NCBI GenBank assembly: GCA_041906185.1
Contig: JAYRJQ010000006.1
Coordinates: 124,001 to 188,000 of the forward strand
DNA length: 64,000 nucleotides
Reading direction: 5' to 3'
Origin: Roseateles_B sp041906185
GTDB taxonomy: Bacteria > Pseudomonadota > Gammaproteobacteria > Burkholderiales > Burkholderiaceae_C
Part shown: piece by piece, positions 18,515 to 28,114 of the stretch
How positions within the stretch are numbered: the stretch's first letter is position 1
Layout: every line of letters begins with the position of its first letter
The notes under the pieces: model-generated
What the model was told of the DNA's origin: nothing
The model's database searches: none
The model's input: only the letters and a program-made list of their open reading frames with translations
Made by a program: the position numbers and the translations under genes

Positions 18515-19384
18515 ATGAGCCACCCCCTGGCGCAGGAGCCCACGCCCGACACGAGGCCGGCCCGCGCGACTGATCCCGATCAAGCCTCGCCCAAGATCGG
18601 CGAGGCCGACGAGGCCGCCCCGCCGCCCGCCGCCAGCGTCTCGCCCTTCCACCTGCAGCTCAACACCCTGCGCTGGAGCCAGCCTCTGCACTGGCTGCGC
18701 CTGGGCTGGCGGGATTTCTGCCGGCATCCCGGCATCGGCCTGTTCTACGGTGTGTGCTTCGTGCTGATGGGCTGGGGGCTGCTCAAGGTCTACCAGAACG
18801 CCCCGGCCTACACGCTGGCGCTGTCCGCCGGCTTCCTGCTGATGGGCCCCTTCCTGTGCATGGGGCTGTACCAGGTCTCCATGCGCCTGGAGCGCGGCGA
18901 GCAGCCCGACCTCGGCGACTCGCTGACCGCCTGGGACACGCACATGGGCCAGATGGCCATCTTCGGCGGCGTGCTGCTGATCCTGGAGATGCTGTGGGGC
19001 CGCGCCTCGCTGGTCATCTTCGCGGTGAGCTTCGACGGCATGCCCGACTTCGCCGGCTCGCTCACCAAGCTGCTGGAGCCCGACAACCTCGGCTTCATCG
19101 CCACCTACCTGACCGTCGGCGCGCTCTTCGCGGGGCTGATCTATGCCGTCAGCGTCATCTCGATCCCCATGATGCTGGACCAGCAGGTGGATGCCGTGAC
19201 CGCCGGCCTCACGAGCCTGCGCCTGGTGCTGACGCAGACCGGCGTCATGCTCTGGTGGGGCGCGCTCGTGGTGGTGCTCGTGGTGCTGGCGCTGCTGCCG
19301 GGCTTCCTCGGCCTGCTGGTGGTGGGCCCGGTGCTGGGGCATGCCAGCTGGCACGCCTACCGGGCGGCCGTAGCAGACTCCTGA
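18515..19384 (+). CDS. DUF2189 integral membrane protein
   Basis: The 289-residue product has a polar, Pro/Ala-rich N-terminal 50 residues, then about six transmembrane helices. The segments WLRLGWRDFCRHPGIGLFYGV, LLMGPFLCMGLYQVSMRLE and SVISIPMMLDQQVDAVTAG are characteristic of DUF2189. AAGGAGA sits eight bases before the ATG. The function is unknown; family members are often encoded near respiratory or microaerobic genes. The FNR-like palindrome just upstream supports oxygen-responsive expression here, which is inference from sequence alone. Confidence 0.85.
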   Translation: MSHPLAQEPTPDTRPARATDPDQASPKIGEADEAAPPPAASVSPFHLQLNTLRWSQPLHWLRLGWRDFCRHPGIGLFYGVCFVLMGWGLLKVYQNAPAYTLALSAGFLLMGPFLCMGLYQVSMRLERGEQPDLGDSLTAWDTHMGQMAIFGGVLLILEMLWGRASLVIFAVSFDGMPDFAGSLTKLLEPDNLGFIATYLTVGALFAGLIYAVSVISIPMMLDQQVDAVTAGLTSLRLVLTQTGVMLWWGALVVVLVVLALLPGFLGLLVVGPVLGHASWHAYRAAVADS

Positions 19385-19534
19385 CGGCCCCGCAAGGCCC
19401 CGAATCGCCGTCCCCGCCCGCCGCCGAGCCGGGTCGCGGCGCGCCACAATGTGCCGCAGTCCCGCCAGCCCAGCCCTTCCAGCGTCAGTGCCCAGCTCCC
19501 AGTTCACCGCCTGCCCCGCCCCGCCCCTCAGCCC

Positions 19535-21055
<1,521 letters not shown>

Positions 21056-21071
21056 GCCACCGCAAGGGCGA

Positions 21072-22058
21072 TCAGACGATCAGCAGGCCCGAGCCGGTGG
21101 TCGTGCGGGCCTCGAGGTCCAGGTGGGCCTGCCGGACGTCCGCCAGGGCATAGCGCTGGCCGATGGGAATGCGCACGGCGCCGCTGCCGACCACCTCGAA
21201 GAGCTCGTCGGCCATGGCCTGGGTGCTCTCGCGGGTGGCCAGGTGCGTGAACAGCGTCGGGCGCGTCACGTAGAGCGAGCCGGCCGCGAGGCCCGAGAGG
21301 CTCACCGGCGGCACGACGCCCGAGGCGTTGCCGAAGCTGACCAGCAGGCCGAAGGGGCTGAGGCTGGCCAGCGAACCGGCCCAGGTGTCCGCGCCCACGG
21401 AGTCGTAGACGACCTTGACGCCACGCCCGCCGGTGATCTCCTTCACGCGGGCGGCGAAGTCCTCGCGCCGGTAGTTGATGACGTGGGCCGCGCCATGCTG
21501 GCGAGCGAGCTCGCATTTCTCGTCGCTGCCGGCCGTGCCGATCAGGTTCAGGCCCAGGTGCCGGGCCCACTGGCAGGCGATCAGGCCCACGCCGCCGGCC
21601 GCGGCATGGAAGAGCACCGTGTCCCCCGCCTGCAGGCCGCCCTGCGGCAGGGTCTTGCGCAGGAGGTACTGCACCGTCAGGCCCTTGAGCATCATGGCCG
21701 CGCCGGTGTCCAGCTCAATGGACGCAGGCAGACGCACCACGCAGCGGGCGGGCATCACGCGGGCCGTGGCATAGGCGCCGACGGGCTGGCTGGCATAGGC
21801 CACGCGGTCGCCCTCGGCCAGGTGGCTCACGCCCTCGCCCACGGCCTCGACGACGCCCGAGGCCTCCATGCCCAGGCCCGAGGGCGTGGGCAGCGGATAG
21901 ACGCCGCTGCGGTGGTAGATGTCGATGTAGTTGAGGCCGCAGAAGGCCTGGCGCACGCGTACCTCGCCGGGGCCGGGCGCCCCGACTTCCACGCTCGTCA
22001 ACGCCATCACGTCGGCACTCCCCGGCTGGGCCATGCGGACGACTTGTTCCTGGGACAT
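21072..22058 (-). CDS. qorA: NADPH:quinone oxidoreductase, zeta-crystallin family
   Basis: The 328-residue medium-chain dehydrogenase shows FCGLNYIDIYHRSGVYPLP and GMEASGVVEAVGEGV in the catalytic domain, and a Rossmann segment (LFHAAAGGVGLIACQWARHLG). The zinc ligands of alcohol dehydrogenases are absent, as expected for the quinone-reductase branch. The family reduces quinones with NADPH by one-electron transfer and is linked to oxidative stress. The ATG at 22058, preceded by an AGGAGC-like site, gives the usual length. Confidence 0.9.
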   Translation of the reverse strand: MSQEQVVRMAQPGSADVMALTSVEVGAPGPGEVRVRQAFCGLNYIDIYHRSGVYPLPTPSGLGMEASGVVEAVGEGVSHLAEGDRVAYASQPVGAYATARVMPARCVVRLPASIELDTGAAMMLKGLTVQYLLRKTLPQGGLQAGDTVLFHAAAGGVGLIACQWARHLGLNLIGTAGSDEKCELARQHGAAHVINYRREDFAARVKEITGGRGVKVVYDSVGADTWAGSLASLSPFGLLVSFGNASGVVPPVSLSGLAAGSLYVTRPTLFTHLATRESTQAMADELFEVVGSGAVRIPIGQRYALADVRQAHLDLEARTTTGSGLLIV

Positions 22059-22222
22059 CGGTTGCTCCTGATCAGAGGGACATGGGGGCCGCCGGCGGTG
22101 CTGACGCGGCGCTCGGGCGCGAACGTCAGCGTGGCGACAAGCGGATTCCGCTATCGTGCCAGCCTTTGCATCCCTGCGCAGCGTGGCGGCCATTGCCGTG
22201 ACGCCGCCCGCACCGCCGTCTC

Positions 22223-23128
22223 ATGAAGCTCAACCCCAAGCTCGCCCTGCTGCTCACCCTGCCGCCGCTGCTGTGGGCCGGCAATGCCGTCGTGGGGCGC
22301 TGGGCGGCCGGCGCGATCCCGCCGCTGACGCTCAACTTCCTGCGCTGGCTGCTGGCCTTCGTGGTGCTGGCCCCGCTGGCCCGGCCGCTGTGGGCCGACC
22401 GCGCGGCACTGCGCCAGCGCTGGCGCTACTTCGCGCTGACGGGCTTCCTGGGCATGGGCTGCTACAACGCGCTGCAGTACCAGGCCCTGCACAGCTCGAC
22501 ACCGCTCAACGTCACCCTGATCGCCGCCAGCCTGCCCCTGTGGATGCTGGGCGTGGGCGCGATCCTCTACGGCGTGCGCCCGGACCGCCGCCAGGTGCTG
22601 GGCGCGCTGCTGTCGCTGCTGGGGGTGGCGCTGGTGCTGAGCCGGGGCCATCTGCAGACCCTGCGCGAGGTGCAGTTCGTCGAGGGCGACCTGCTGATGC
22701 TGCTGGCCGTCTTCAGCTGGGCGATCTACAGCTGGCTGCTGGCCCGCCCGCCAGCGCACATGCAGGGCACGGCGCGGCCCGCCTGGGACTGGGCGGCGCT
22801 GCTCATGGCGCAGCTGGTGTTCGGGCTGGGCTTTGCCGGGCTGTCGGCCGGCGTGGAGCAGGCGCTGGGCACGCAGCCGGTGGTGTGGGGGACAGGTCTT
22901 GCCCTGGCGCTCGTGTACGTGGCGCTGGGGCCCTCGCTGCTGGCCTACCGCTGCTGGGGGCTCGGCGTGACGCAGGCGGGGCCGGCGCTGGCCGCCTTCT
23001 TCGGCAACCTCACGCCCGTGTTCGCGGCGCTGCTGTCCGCCGCGCTGCTGGGCGAGTGGCCGCAGTGGTACCACGGGGCGGCCTTCGGGCTGATCGCGGC
23101 GGGGATCGTGGTGTCGTCCCGCCGCTGA
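22223..23128 (+). CDS. EamA-domain DMT-superfamily exporter
   Basis: The 301-residue inner-membrane protein has ten hydrophobic segments arranged as two EamA repeats. The first begins LLLTLPPLLWAGNAVVGRWAAG, and the second contains EGDLLMLLAVFSWAIYSWLLAR. Members export amino acids or other small metabolites by proton antiport; the substrate is not predictable. It is divergent from the quinone oxidoreductase gene across 164 bp and convergent with the CsgG-like gene. The 14-of-15 match to the dispersed repeat at 22889 is coding and probably incidental. Confidence 0.87.
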   Translation: MKLNPKLALLLTLPPLLWAGNAVVGRWAAGAIPPLTLNFLRWLLAFVVLAPLARPLWADRAALRQRWRYFALTGFLGMGCYNALQYQALHSSTPLNVTLIAASLPLWMLGVGAILYGVRPDRRQVLGALLSLLGVALVLSRGHLQTLREVQFVEGDLLMLLAVFSWAIYSWLLARPPAHMQGTARPAWDWAALLMAQLVFGLGFAGLSAGVEQALGTQPVVWGTGLALALVYVALGPSLLAYRCWGLGVTQAGPALAAFFGNLTPVFAALLSAALLGEWPQWYHGAAFGLIAAGIVVSSRR

Positions 23129-23170
23129 GGGGCTCGCCAGGGCGAGGCGCCTGCCCGAGCCGTTGGTGCC

Positions 23171-24475
23171 TTACTGGCGCTGGCCGCCGAAGCTGCCGCT
23201 GGTATTGGAGCGGTGGGCGTAGTGCCAGGTGCCGCTCACATTGCCGGTGTTGCCGTCCAGGAAGCCCTGGTAGATGGCGGAACCGGCCGAGCCCGTAGCC
23301 GTCATGTTCATGCGGCCGTTGGCGGCGACGGTGCCGCTCACGTTGAAGGCGCCCGTCTGGTTGGAGACGCCCCCGCCGCTGACGACGCCCATGCCGCCCA
23401 CGCCCGGCGTGATCACCACGTTGAAGGTGCCCTGCTCCGGGCCGTTGAACGTGCCGGCGAAGCTGCCGAAGATGCCGCCCGAGGCGGGCGTGTTGTTCAC
23501 CGGCAGCGGCGAGGCCGACTGCTGCGGACCGCAGGCGCCGACCAGCGTGCGCTGGACCCAGCCGCTGAAGTTGGCGGCATCGACGTAAACGAAGCCGTTC
23601 TTGACCTCGCCCGAGGCGATCAGCTCTTCACCCTTGGGGATGGAAGCGACGACCTTGGCGTCCTTGGCCGCGCTGGCATAGGCCTTCACGTTGCCGATCT
23701 TGGGGCACAGCGTCTGGCCCGCTGGCTGGGGCGTCTCGGCCTTGGTCGAGCCGGCCGCATTGGCGTCACCGGCGGCGCTGCTGGTGCGGATCAGGCTGGG
23801 CTGGTCGCGGACGGTCTTGACGATGTTGTTGTAGTTGTCGAGGAAGCTGGCCGCCACCATCTTGCCTTCAGGCGTGCTGGTGTAGCCGCCCAGGCCCACC
23901 ACGGCGCCGGCATAGCCCCAGCCGCCGATGCCGAAGTCGGTCTTGGTGGCCTTGCCCTCGGCCGAGGCCACCTGGATGCTGGAGCGCACGTCGGCGATCA
24001 GCAGGCTGGTCGAGGCCTCGCGGAACTTGAGGTTGCCGGCGATGGCGCCGAACACGCCGCCCACGCGGCCCAGCAGCGCCCCGCCGATGCCGCCGGTGGT
24101 CGAGGCACCGACCTGCACATTGGGCGTCATGACGAAGTCGGCGGCCTGCATCTGGCCCTTGCCGACGTTGGACTCCTGGCGCAGGTCACCGCCCTGGGCC
24201 AGCGCACGCTCCTGCTGGAGGTTCTGCATGGCCACGCCGCGCTCGACGACGTCGAAGCAGCCGGACTGCTGGATCATCATGCGCAGCAGCGCCGAAGGCG
24301 AGCCCAGGCCGTACTGCGACAGGTGGGCCCAGCCGGACTGCGGCTCGACCACGGCGATGACCCCCAGCTTCTGGTTGCATCGCTCGACCTGCGAGCTCGT
24401 CTCTTCGGCAAACGCAGGCACCGTGTACAGGCCTGCCAGGAGGCCCGCCAGGGCCAGGGCGATCTTGGACTTCAT
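23171..24475 (-). CDS. CsgG-like exported protein with SH3-like and repetitive C-terminus
   Basis: The 434-residue product starts with a signal peptide (ALALAGLLAGLYTVPAFAE; no lipobox). Residues 30-215 resemble the CsgG/curli-assembly domain family: LGVIAVVEPQSGWAHLSQYG, SGCFDVVERGVAMQNLQQERAL, and a variable section before KFREASTSLLIADVRSS. It then has an SH3-like segment (NVKAYASAAKDAKVVASIPKGEELIASGEVKNGFVYVD) and a Gly/Asn/Ser-rich C-terminal 100 residues predicted to be beta-rich. No curli genes are nearby, so this is an orphan. A role at the outer membrane is likely but not defined. Confidence 0.72.
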   Translation of the reverse strand: MKSKIALALAGLLAGLYTVPAFAEETSSQVERCNQKLGVIAVVEPQSGWAHLSQYGLGSPSALLRMMIQQSGCFDVVERGVAMQNLQQERALAQGGDLRQESNVGKGQMQAADFVMTPNVQVGASTTGGIGGALLGRVGGVFGAIAGNLKFREASTSLLIADVRSSIQVASAEGKATKTDFGIGGWGYAGAVVGLGGYTSTPEGKMVAASFLDNYNNIVKTVRDQPSLIRTSSAAGDANAAGSTKAETPQPAGQTLCPKIGNVKAYASAAKDAKVVASIPKGEELIASGEVKNGFVYVDAANFSGWVQRTLVGACGPQQSASPLPVNNTPASGGIFGSFAGTFNGPEQGTFNVVITPGVGGMGVVSGGGVSNQTGAFNVSGTVAANGRMNMTATGSAGSAIYQGFLDGNTGNVSGTWHYAHRSNTSGSFGGQRQ

Positions 24476-24578
24476 GTGATTCGCTAACCTCCGCAAATGG
24501 TCCCCGGATCACAGAAGGCCCAGGGCGCCGCATTGTCGCCAAGCGCTCCATGCTTGGCTGCGGGCCCGATTGTGAAGG

Positions 24579-24595
24579 CGTTACGGGGGGTAACG
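24579..24595. promoter_or_regulatory. CGTTAC-N5-GTAACG inverted repeat upstream of the CsgG-like gene
   Basis: A perfect 6-bp inverted repeat spaced by five G residues lies about 105 bp before the CsgG-like start. A third CGTTAC occurs at 24618-24623. It may be an operator for the divergent CsgG-like gene; the binding protein is unknown. Confidence 0.4.
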
Positions 24596-24663
24596 ATCTC
24601 CCCAATGTGTGGGACGACGTTACCGCGGTGCCGGCACCGGGGCCGTATGCGGAAGGTGCCGGC

Positions 24664-25464
24664 CTAGTACGTGCCCGGGTAGGCGCCACCGTCCAGCAGC
24701 ACGTTCTGCCCCGTCAGGTAGCCCGCCTGGGCGCTGCACAGCATGGCGCAGACGGCGCCGAACTCCGCCGCCGTGCCGAAGCGCCGCGCCGGGATGCCCT
24801 GCGCCCGCTGCTGGCGCACCTGCTCGAGGGCCTGCCCGCTGCGCTCGGCGCTGGCCGCGAGGGTCTTGCCCAGGCGCTCGGTGTCGAAGGCCCCCGGCAG
24901 CAGGTTGTTGATCGTCACATTGGCCGCGGCCAGCCGCGACTGGCGCGCCAGGCCCGCCACGAAGCCCGTCAGCCCGGAGCGCGCGCCGTTGGAAAGACCC
25001 AGCGTGTCAATCGGCGCCTTCACCGCCCCGGAGGTGATGTTGACGATGCGGCCGAAGCCCCGCTCGGCCATGCCGTCGACGACGGCCTTCATCAGCGCGA
25101 TGGGAGTGAGCATGTTGGCCTCCAGCGCCGCCAGCCAGTGCTCGCGCGTCCAGTCCCGGAAGTCGCCCGGGGGCGGCCCGCCGGCATTGTTGACGAGGAT
25201 GTCGAGCTGCGGCGCGGCCGCCAGCGCCGCCGCCTGCACCTCGGGCAGGCTGATGTCGCCCGGCACGCAGCGGATCTGCAGCGTCGGATGCGCCGCGCGC
25301 GTCGCCGCCCGGATGGCCGCGGCCGTCGCCTCCAGCGCCTCGGCGCCCCGCGCATTGAGCACGAGGTTCACGCCCTCGGCCGCCAGCGCCTCGGCACAGC
25401 CGCGGCCCAGGCCCTTGCTCGACGCGCACACCAAGGCCCAGCGGCCCGTCAGTCCCAGATCCAT
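24664..25464 (-). CDS. SDR-family oxidoreductase with altered catalytic motif
   Basis: The 266-residue Rossmann-fold protein has the nucleotide-binding segment CASSKGLGRGCAEAL and the NNAG motif (LVNNAGGP). The catalytic Ser is present in NITSG (Ser145), but the usual Tyr-xxx-Lys is replaced by Ser158-Asn-Gly-Ala-Arg162. The same region reads LSNGARSGL, a variant I associate with a known divergent SDR branch, so it may be a binding protein or use other residues. The gene ends next to an exporter gene transcribed in the same direction with one base between their coding regions. Confidence 0.85.
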   Translation of the reverse strand: MDLGLTGRWALVCASSKGLGRGCAEALAAEGVNLVLNARGAEALEATAAAIRAATRAAHPTLQIRCVPGDISLPEVQAAALAAAPQLDILVNNAGGPPPGDFRDWTREHWLAALEANMLTPIALMKAVVDGMAERGFGRIVNITSGAVKAPIDTLGLSNGARSGLTGFVAGLARQSRLAAANVTINNLLPGAFDTERLGKTLAASAERSGQALEQVRQQRAQGIPARRFGTAAEFGAVCAMLCSAQAGYLTGQNVLLDGGAYPGTY

Positions 25465-25465
25465 G

Positions 25466-26380
25466 TCAACACCTCCATCGATTCAGCAGCAGGATGCCAC
25501 CGAGCACCAGCACCGTCCCGCCGAGCACGCCGGCCGTCAGGGGTTCGTCCAGCAGCCAGGCACCCAGGGCGATCGTCGCCATGGGCCCGAGCATGCCCGT
25601 CTGCGCCGCCACCGCGGCGCCCAGGCGCTCGATGGCGAGCATCACCAGCAGCACCGGCGCGAAGGTGCTCAGCAGCGCATTGAGCAGCGAGAGCTGCACC
25701 ACGACGCCCGGCACCTGCAGCAGGGCCGCGGGCCCGCGCAGCAGCAGGTACTGCCCCACGCACAGCACGCAGGCAACGGAGGTCGCGAGGCCCGTCAGGC
25801 GCATCGCGCCCAGGCGGTGCACCTCTTCGCCGCTGTAGAGCAGGTACAGCGCATAGCTGAGCGCGGAGCCGAGCACCAGCAGCGCGCCCAGCCAGACGTG
25901 CTCGCCCTGCCAGTGCAGCTCCTGCGCGAAGACCCACAGCACGCCCGCATAGCTCACGCCCAGCGCCAGCAGCTGTCGCGCGCCCACGCGGCGCCCCAGC
26001 AACAGCCAGCCCAGCAGGAGCACGAGCGTGGGGTTGAGGTAGAGGATCAGGCGCTCGAAGCTGGCGCTGATGTAGGCCAGCCCGGCGAAGTCGAGGAAGC
26101 TGGCCAGGTAGTAGCCGCTGAAGCCCAGGCCGATGACCGCCCACCAGTCCCGGCGGGTCAGTGCCGCCTTGCCGCGCCCGGCCCACCAGGCCAAGGCCAG
26201 GAACAGCGGCAGCGCGAAAAGCATGCGCAGGCCCAGGAGCGTGATGGCGTCGGCGCCGTGGCGGTAGCCGAGCTTGACGATGATGGCCTTGCCCGAGAAG
26301 CCCAGGGCGCCGAGGCTGGCCATGAGCAGGCCGATCCAGGCGCGGCGGGGAGGCGCCGGAGGCGGCGTGGCTGACTGCAT
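25466..26380 (-). CDS. EamA-domain DMT-superfamily transporter
   Basis: The 304-residue product has ten predicted helices in two EamA repeats (WIGLLMASLGALGFSGKAIIVKLGY; WLGALLVLGSALSYALYLLYSGEEV). It belongs to the drug/metabolite transporter superfamily, with an unknown substrate. The gene stops one base before the SDR start, so the two form an operon with the transporter first. This pairing suggests that the SDR and the exporter handle a related metabolite, which is inference only. Confidence 0.87.
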   Translation of the reverse strand: MQSATPPPAPPRRAWIGLLMASLGALGFSGKAIIVKLGYRHGADAITLLGLRMLFALPLFLALAWWAGRGKAALTRRDWWAVIGLGFSGYYLASFLDFAGLAYISASFERLILYLNPTLVLLLGWLLLGRRVGARQLLALGVSYAGVLWVFAQELHWQGEHVWLGALLVLGSALSYALYLLYSGEEVHRLGAMRLTGLATSVACVLCVGQYLLLRGPAALLQVPGVVVQLSLLNALLSTFAPVLLVMLAIERLGAAVAAQTGMLGPMATIALGAWLLDEPLTAGVLGGTVLVLGGILLLNRWRC

Positions 26381-26484
26381 CCGGCCATTCTAGGAACGAC
26401 GCTGCGGCCGTGCTCGAGCCGGGGCTTCGTGCCCCGGCAGGCGAGCTGCGGCCATTGACGAAGCGCCGCGCGCGGCGCGCGGGA

Positions 26485-27702
26485 TCAGGCGGCCGGCTGC
26501 GGGGCCGTGGCCGGCGCCGCGAGCAGACGCTCCATCAGCTCGCGCACGCTCTTGATCTGGTCGCCGAAGGGCAGCGAGCCCGCGCCGCGGAAGAACAGGC
26601 CCTTCTTGATGTCACCGCGCAGCGCGGCCGCGAGCTGGTTGTCGATGCAGAACTGGCCCCAGTCCTTGAGGCCGTCGCGCAGGCCGCACTGGGCCAGGCA
26701 GTCGAAGGCCTTGGTGCAGCGGCTCTTCACGTGCGCCACGGCCTGCAGCTTGTGCTCGATCTTGAGATAGGCCTTGAGCCAGGGCGTGCCCACGGCGCGC
26801 GCGGGCAGGCCGGCGACGCTGGTGAACTCGACCATGTCCTCGTCACGCGCCTCGGCCAGCACGCGCTTGAACTCGTCGGAGGCATCGCCTTCCTGCGTCA
26901 CCGCGAACGGCGTGCCCAGCTGCACCGCGGCGGCGCCGAGGTCCTGCAGGCGCTGGATGTCGCTGTGCGTGCGGATGCCACCGGCCGCGATCAGCGGGAT
27001 CTCGCGCTCGATGCCCATCTTGCGGAAGAACTCCAGGCACTCGGGGATCACGCGGTCGAAGTTGAAGCGCTCGTCGTCCAGATCGCTGATGCGCGCGGCG
27101 CCCAGGTGCCCGCCGGCCAGGCGCGGGTGCTCGATCACGATGGCATCGGGCAGGCGCTTCTTGCGCTCCCACTTCTTCACGATCAGCTGCACGCCGCGGG
27201 AGTCGCTGAGGATGGGGATCAGCAGCGCCTTGGGATGGTCCTGGGCCAGGTCCGGCAGGTCCAGCGGCAGGCCCGCGCCGACGACGACGGCATCGATGCC
27301 CGCCTCCAGCGCGCGCTTGACGGAGGTGGCGTACTCGCTCACCGCGCGCATCACATTCAGGGCCACGAGGCCGCGGCCCTGCGAACGCTCGCGGGCGCCG
27401 GCGATCTCGCGATCCAGAGCCTCGAGGTTGGCCTCGTTGATCTGGCGCTTGGCCTCCTCGCCGGCATTCAGGCCTTCGGTGCGGGCCATCAGGTCCGGGT
27501 GGTGGCGGCGCAGGTCCACCGAGCTGAGCGTGCCCACGCCGCCCATCGCGGCGACGGTGCCAGCCAGTTTCTGGGCGCTCACGCCCACGCCCATGCCGCC
27601 CTGCACGATGGGCAGGAGCTCGCGGCCGCCCAGCTGCAGGGGTTTGAGGCCGCCGGACTGCAGGGCCGGGATCAGTTGGGCGTCGATATGGGCTGAACTC
27701 AT
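26485..27702 (-). CDS. NAD(P)H-dependent flavin oxidoreductase, nitronate monooxygenase-like
   Basis: The 405-residue TIM-barrel flavoprotein belongs to the 2-nitropropane dioxygenase family. Visible are PIVQGGMGVGVSAQKLAGTVA near residue 32, PLIAAGGIRTHSDIQRLQDLGAAAVQLGTPFAVTQE (FMN phosphate site), and a C-terminal segment with three Cys residues (SRCTKAFDCLAQCGLRDG). The family includes nitronate monooxygenases and FMN-dependent enoyl-reductase-like enzymes; the C-terminal Cys-containing extension marks a distinct subgroup whose substrate is not assigned here. The ATG at 27702 gives the canonical N-terminus. Confidence 0.82.
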   Translation of the reverse strand: MSSAHIDAQLIPALQSGGLKPLQLGGRELLPIVQGGMGVGVSAQKLAGTVAAMGGVGTLSSVDLRRHHPDLMARTEGLNAGEEAKRQINEANLEALDREIAGARERSQGRGLVALNVMRAVSEYATSVKRALEAGIDAVVVGAGLPLDLPDLAQDHPKALLIPILSDSRGVQLIVKKWERKKRLPDAIVIEHPRLAGGHLGAARISDLDDERFNFDRVIPECLEFFRKMGIEREIPLIAAGGIRTHSDIQRLQDLGAAAVQLGTPFAVTQEGDASDEFKRVLAEARDEDMVEFTSVAGLPARAVGTPWLKAYLKIEHKLQAVAHVKSRCTKAFDCLAQCGLRDGLKDWGQFCIDNQLAAALRGDIKKGLFFRGAGSLPFGDQIKSVRELMERLLAAPATAPQPAA

Positions 27703-28114
27703 GATGTCTCGCTTTGAACTGTTGTATGCCTTCGCCAGCCGGACGGCCGGCACGGGCGGAAGGCTGGCGCAGCGTAGGTCCTGCCCCCGGCAGCAGCCTT
27801 GACACACATCATGTTTCGCCGGATTCAGGGCCCGTCCGGGGGAGAAAGATGCGAATGCGAAGCGACTGCAGACCGGCAGGCGCCCGGCCCGCCGGTGGGC
27901 AAGACCTGGCACCGCCCGCTTGCGCGCGATGCGACAAGCCCGCCCTGCCCGAGAACCCTGTCGCATTTCAAGGGGGTGCGCACGGCGCAAACCTTGAGCC
28001 GCCCCCGGCAAATCGGCTACATAATCCAGCCAGCATGCCGGGGCCAGGCGCCCGGGCATGCAGGCCGCCGGGTGTCATGGGCGGTGACGATGGACGCTGG
28101 GGGAGAGCCTGTCC
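27703..28114. other. 412-bp gene-free divergent intergenic region
   Basis: No convincing gene lies here. Toward the plus-strand kinase a possible sigma-70 promoter is seen: TTGAGC at 27994-27999 and TACATAAT at 28018-28025 with a spacer of 18-20. GGGAGAG at 28101-28107 supports the TTG start at 28115. A weaker match to the dispersed CAAGACCTG motif occurs near 27899. Confidence 0.45.

Noticed and set aside
18570..18583. Second FNR-like match (CTGAT-CCCG-ATCAA) inside the DUF2189 gene
   Set aside because: It lies 55 bases inside a coding region and lacks the first T of the core, so it is more likely chance or codon-driven.
22100..22130. GCTGACG...CGTCAGC inverted repeat between the quinone oxidoreductase and DMT genes
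   Set aside because: Seven-bp arms with a 17-base G+C-rich spacer are not enough to call an operator or hairpin without conservation data.
23132..23145. CTCGCC-AG-GGCGAG hairpin between convergent genes
   Set aside because: The stem is short, the loop is only two bases, and no T run follows on either strand, so it was not called a terminator.
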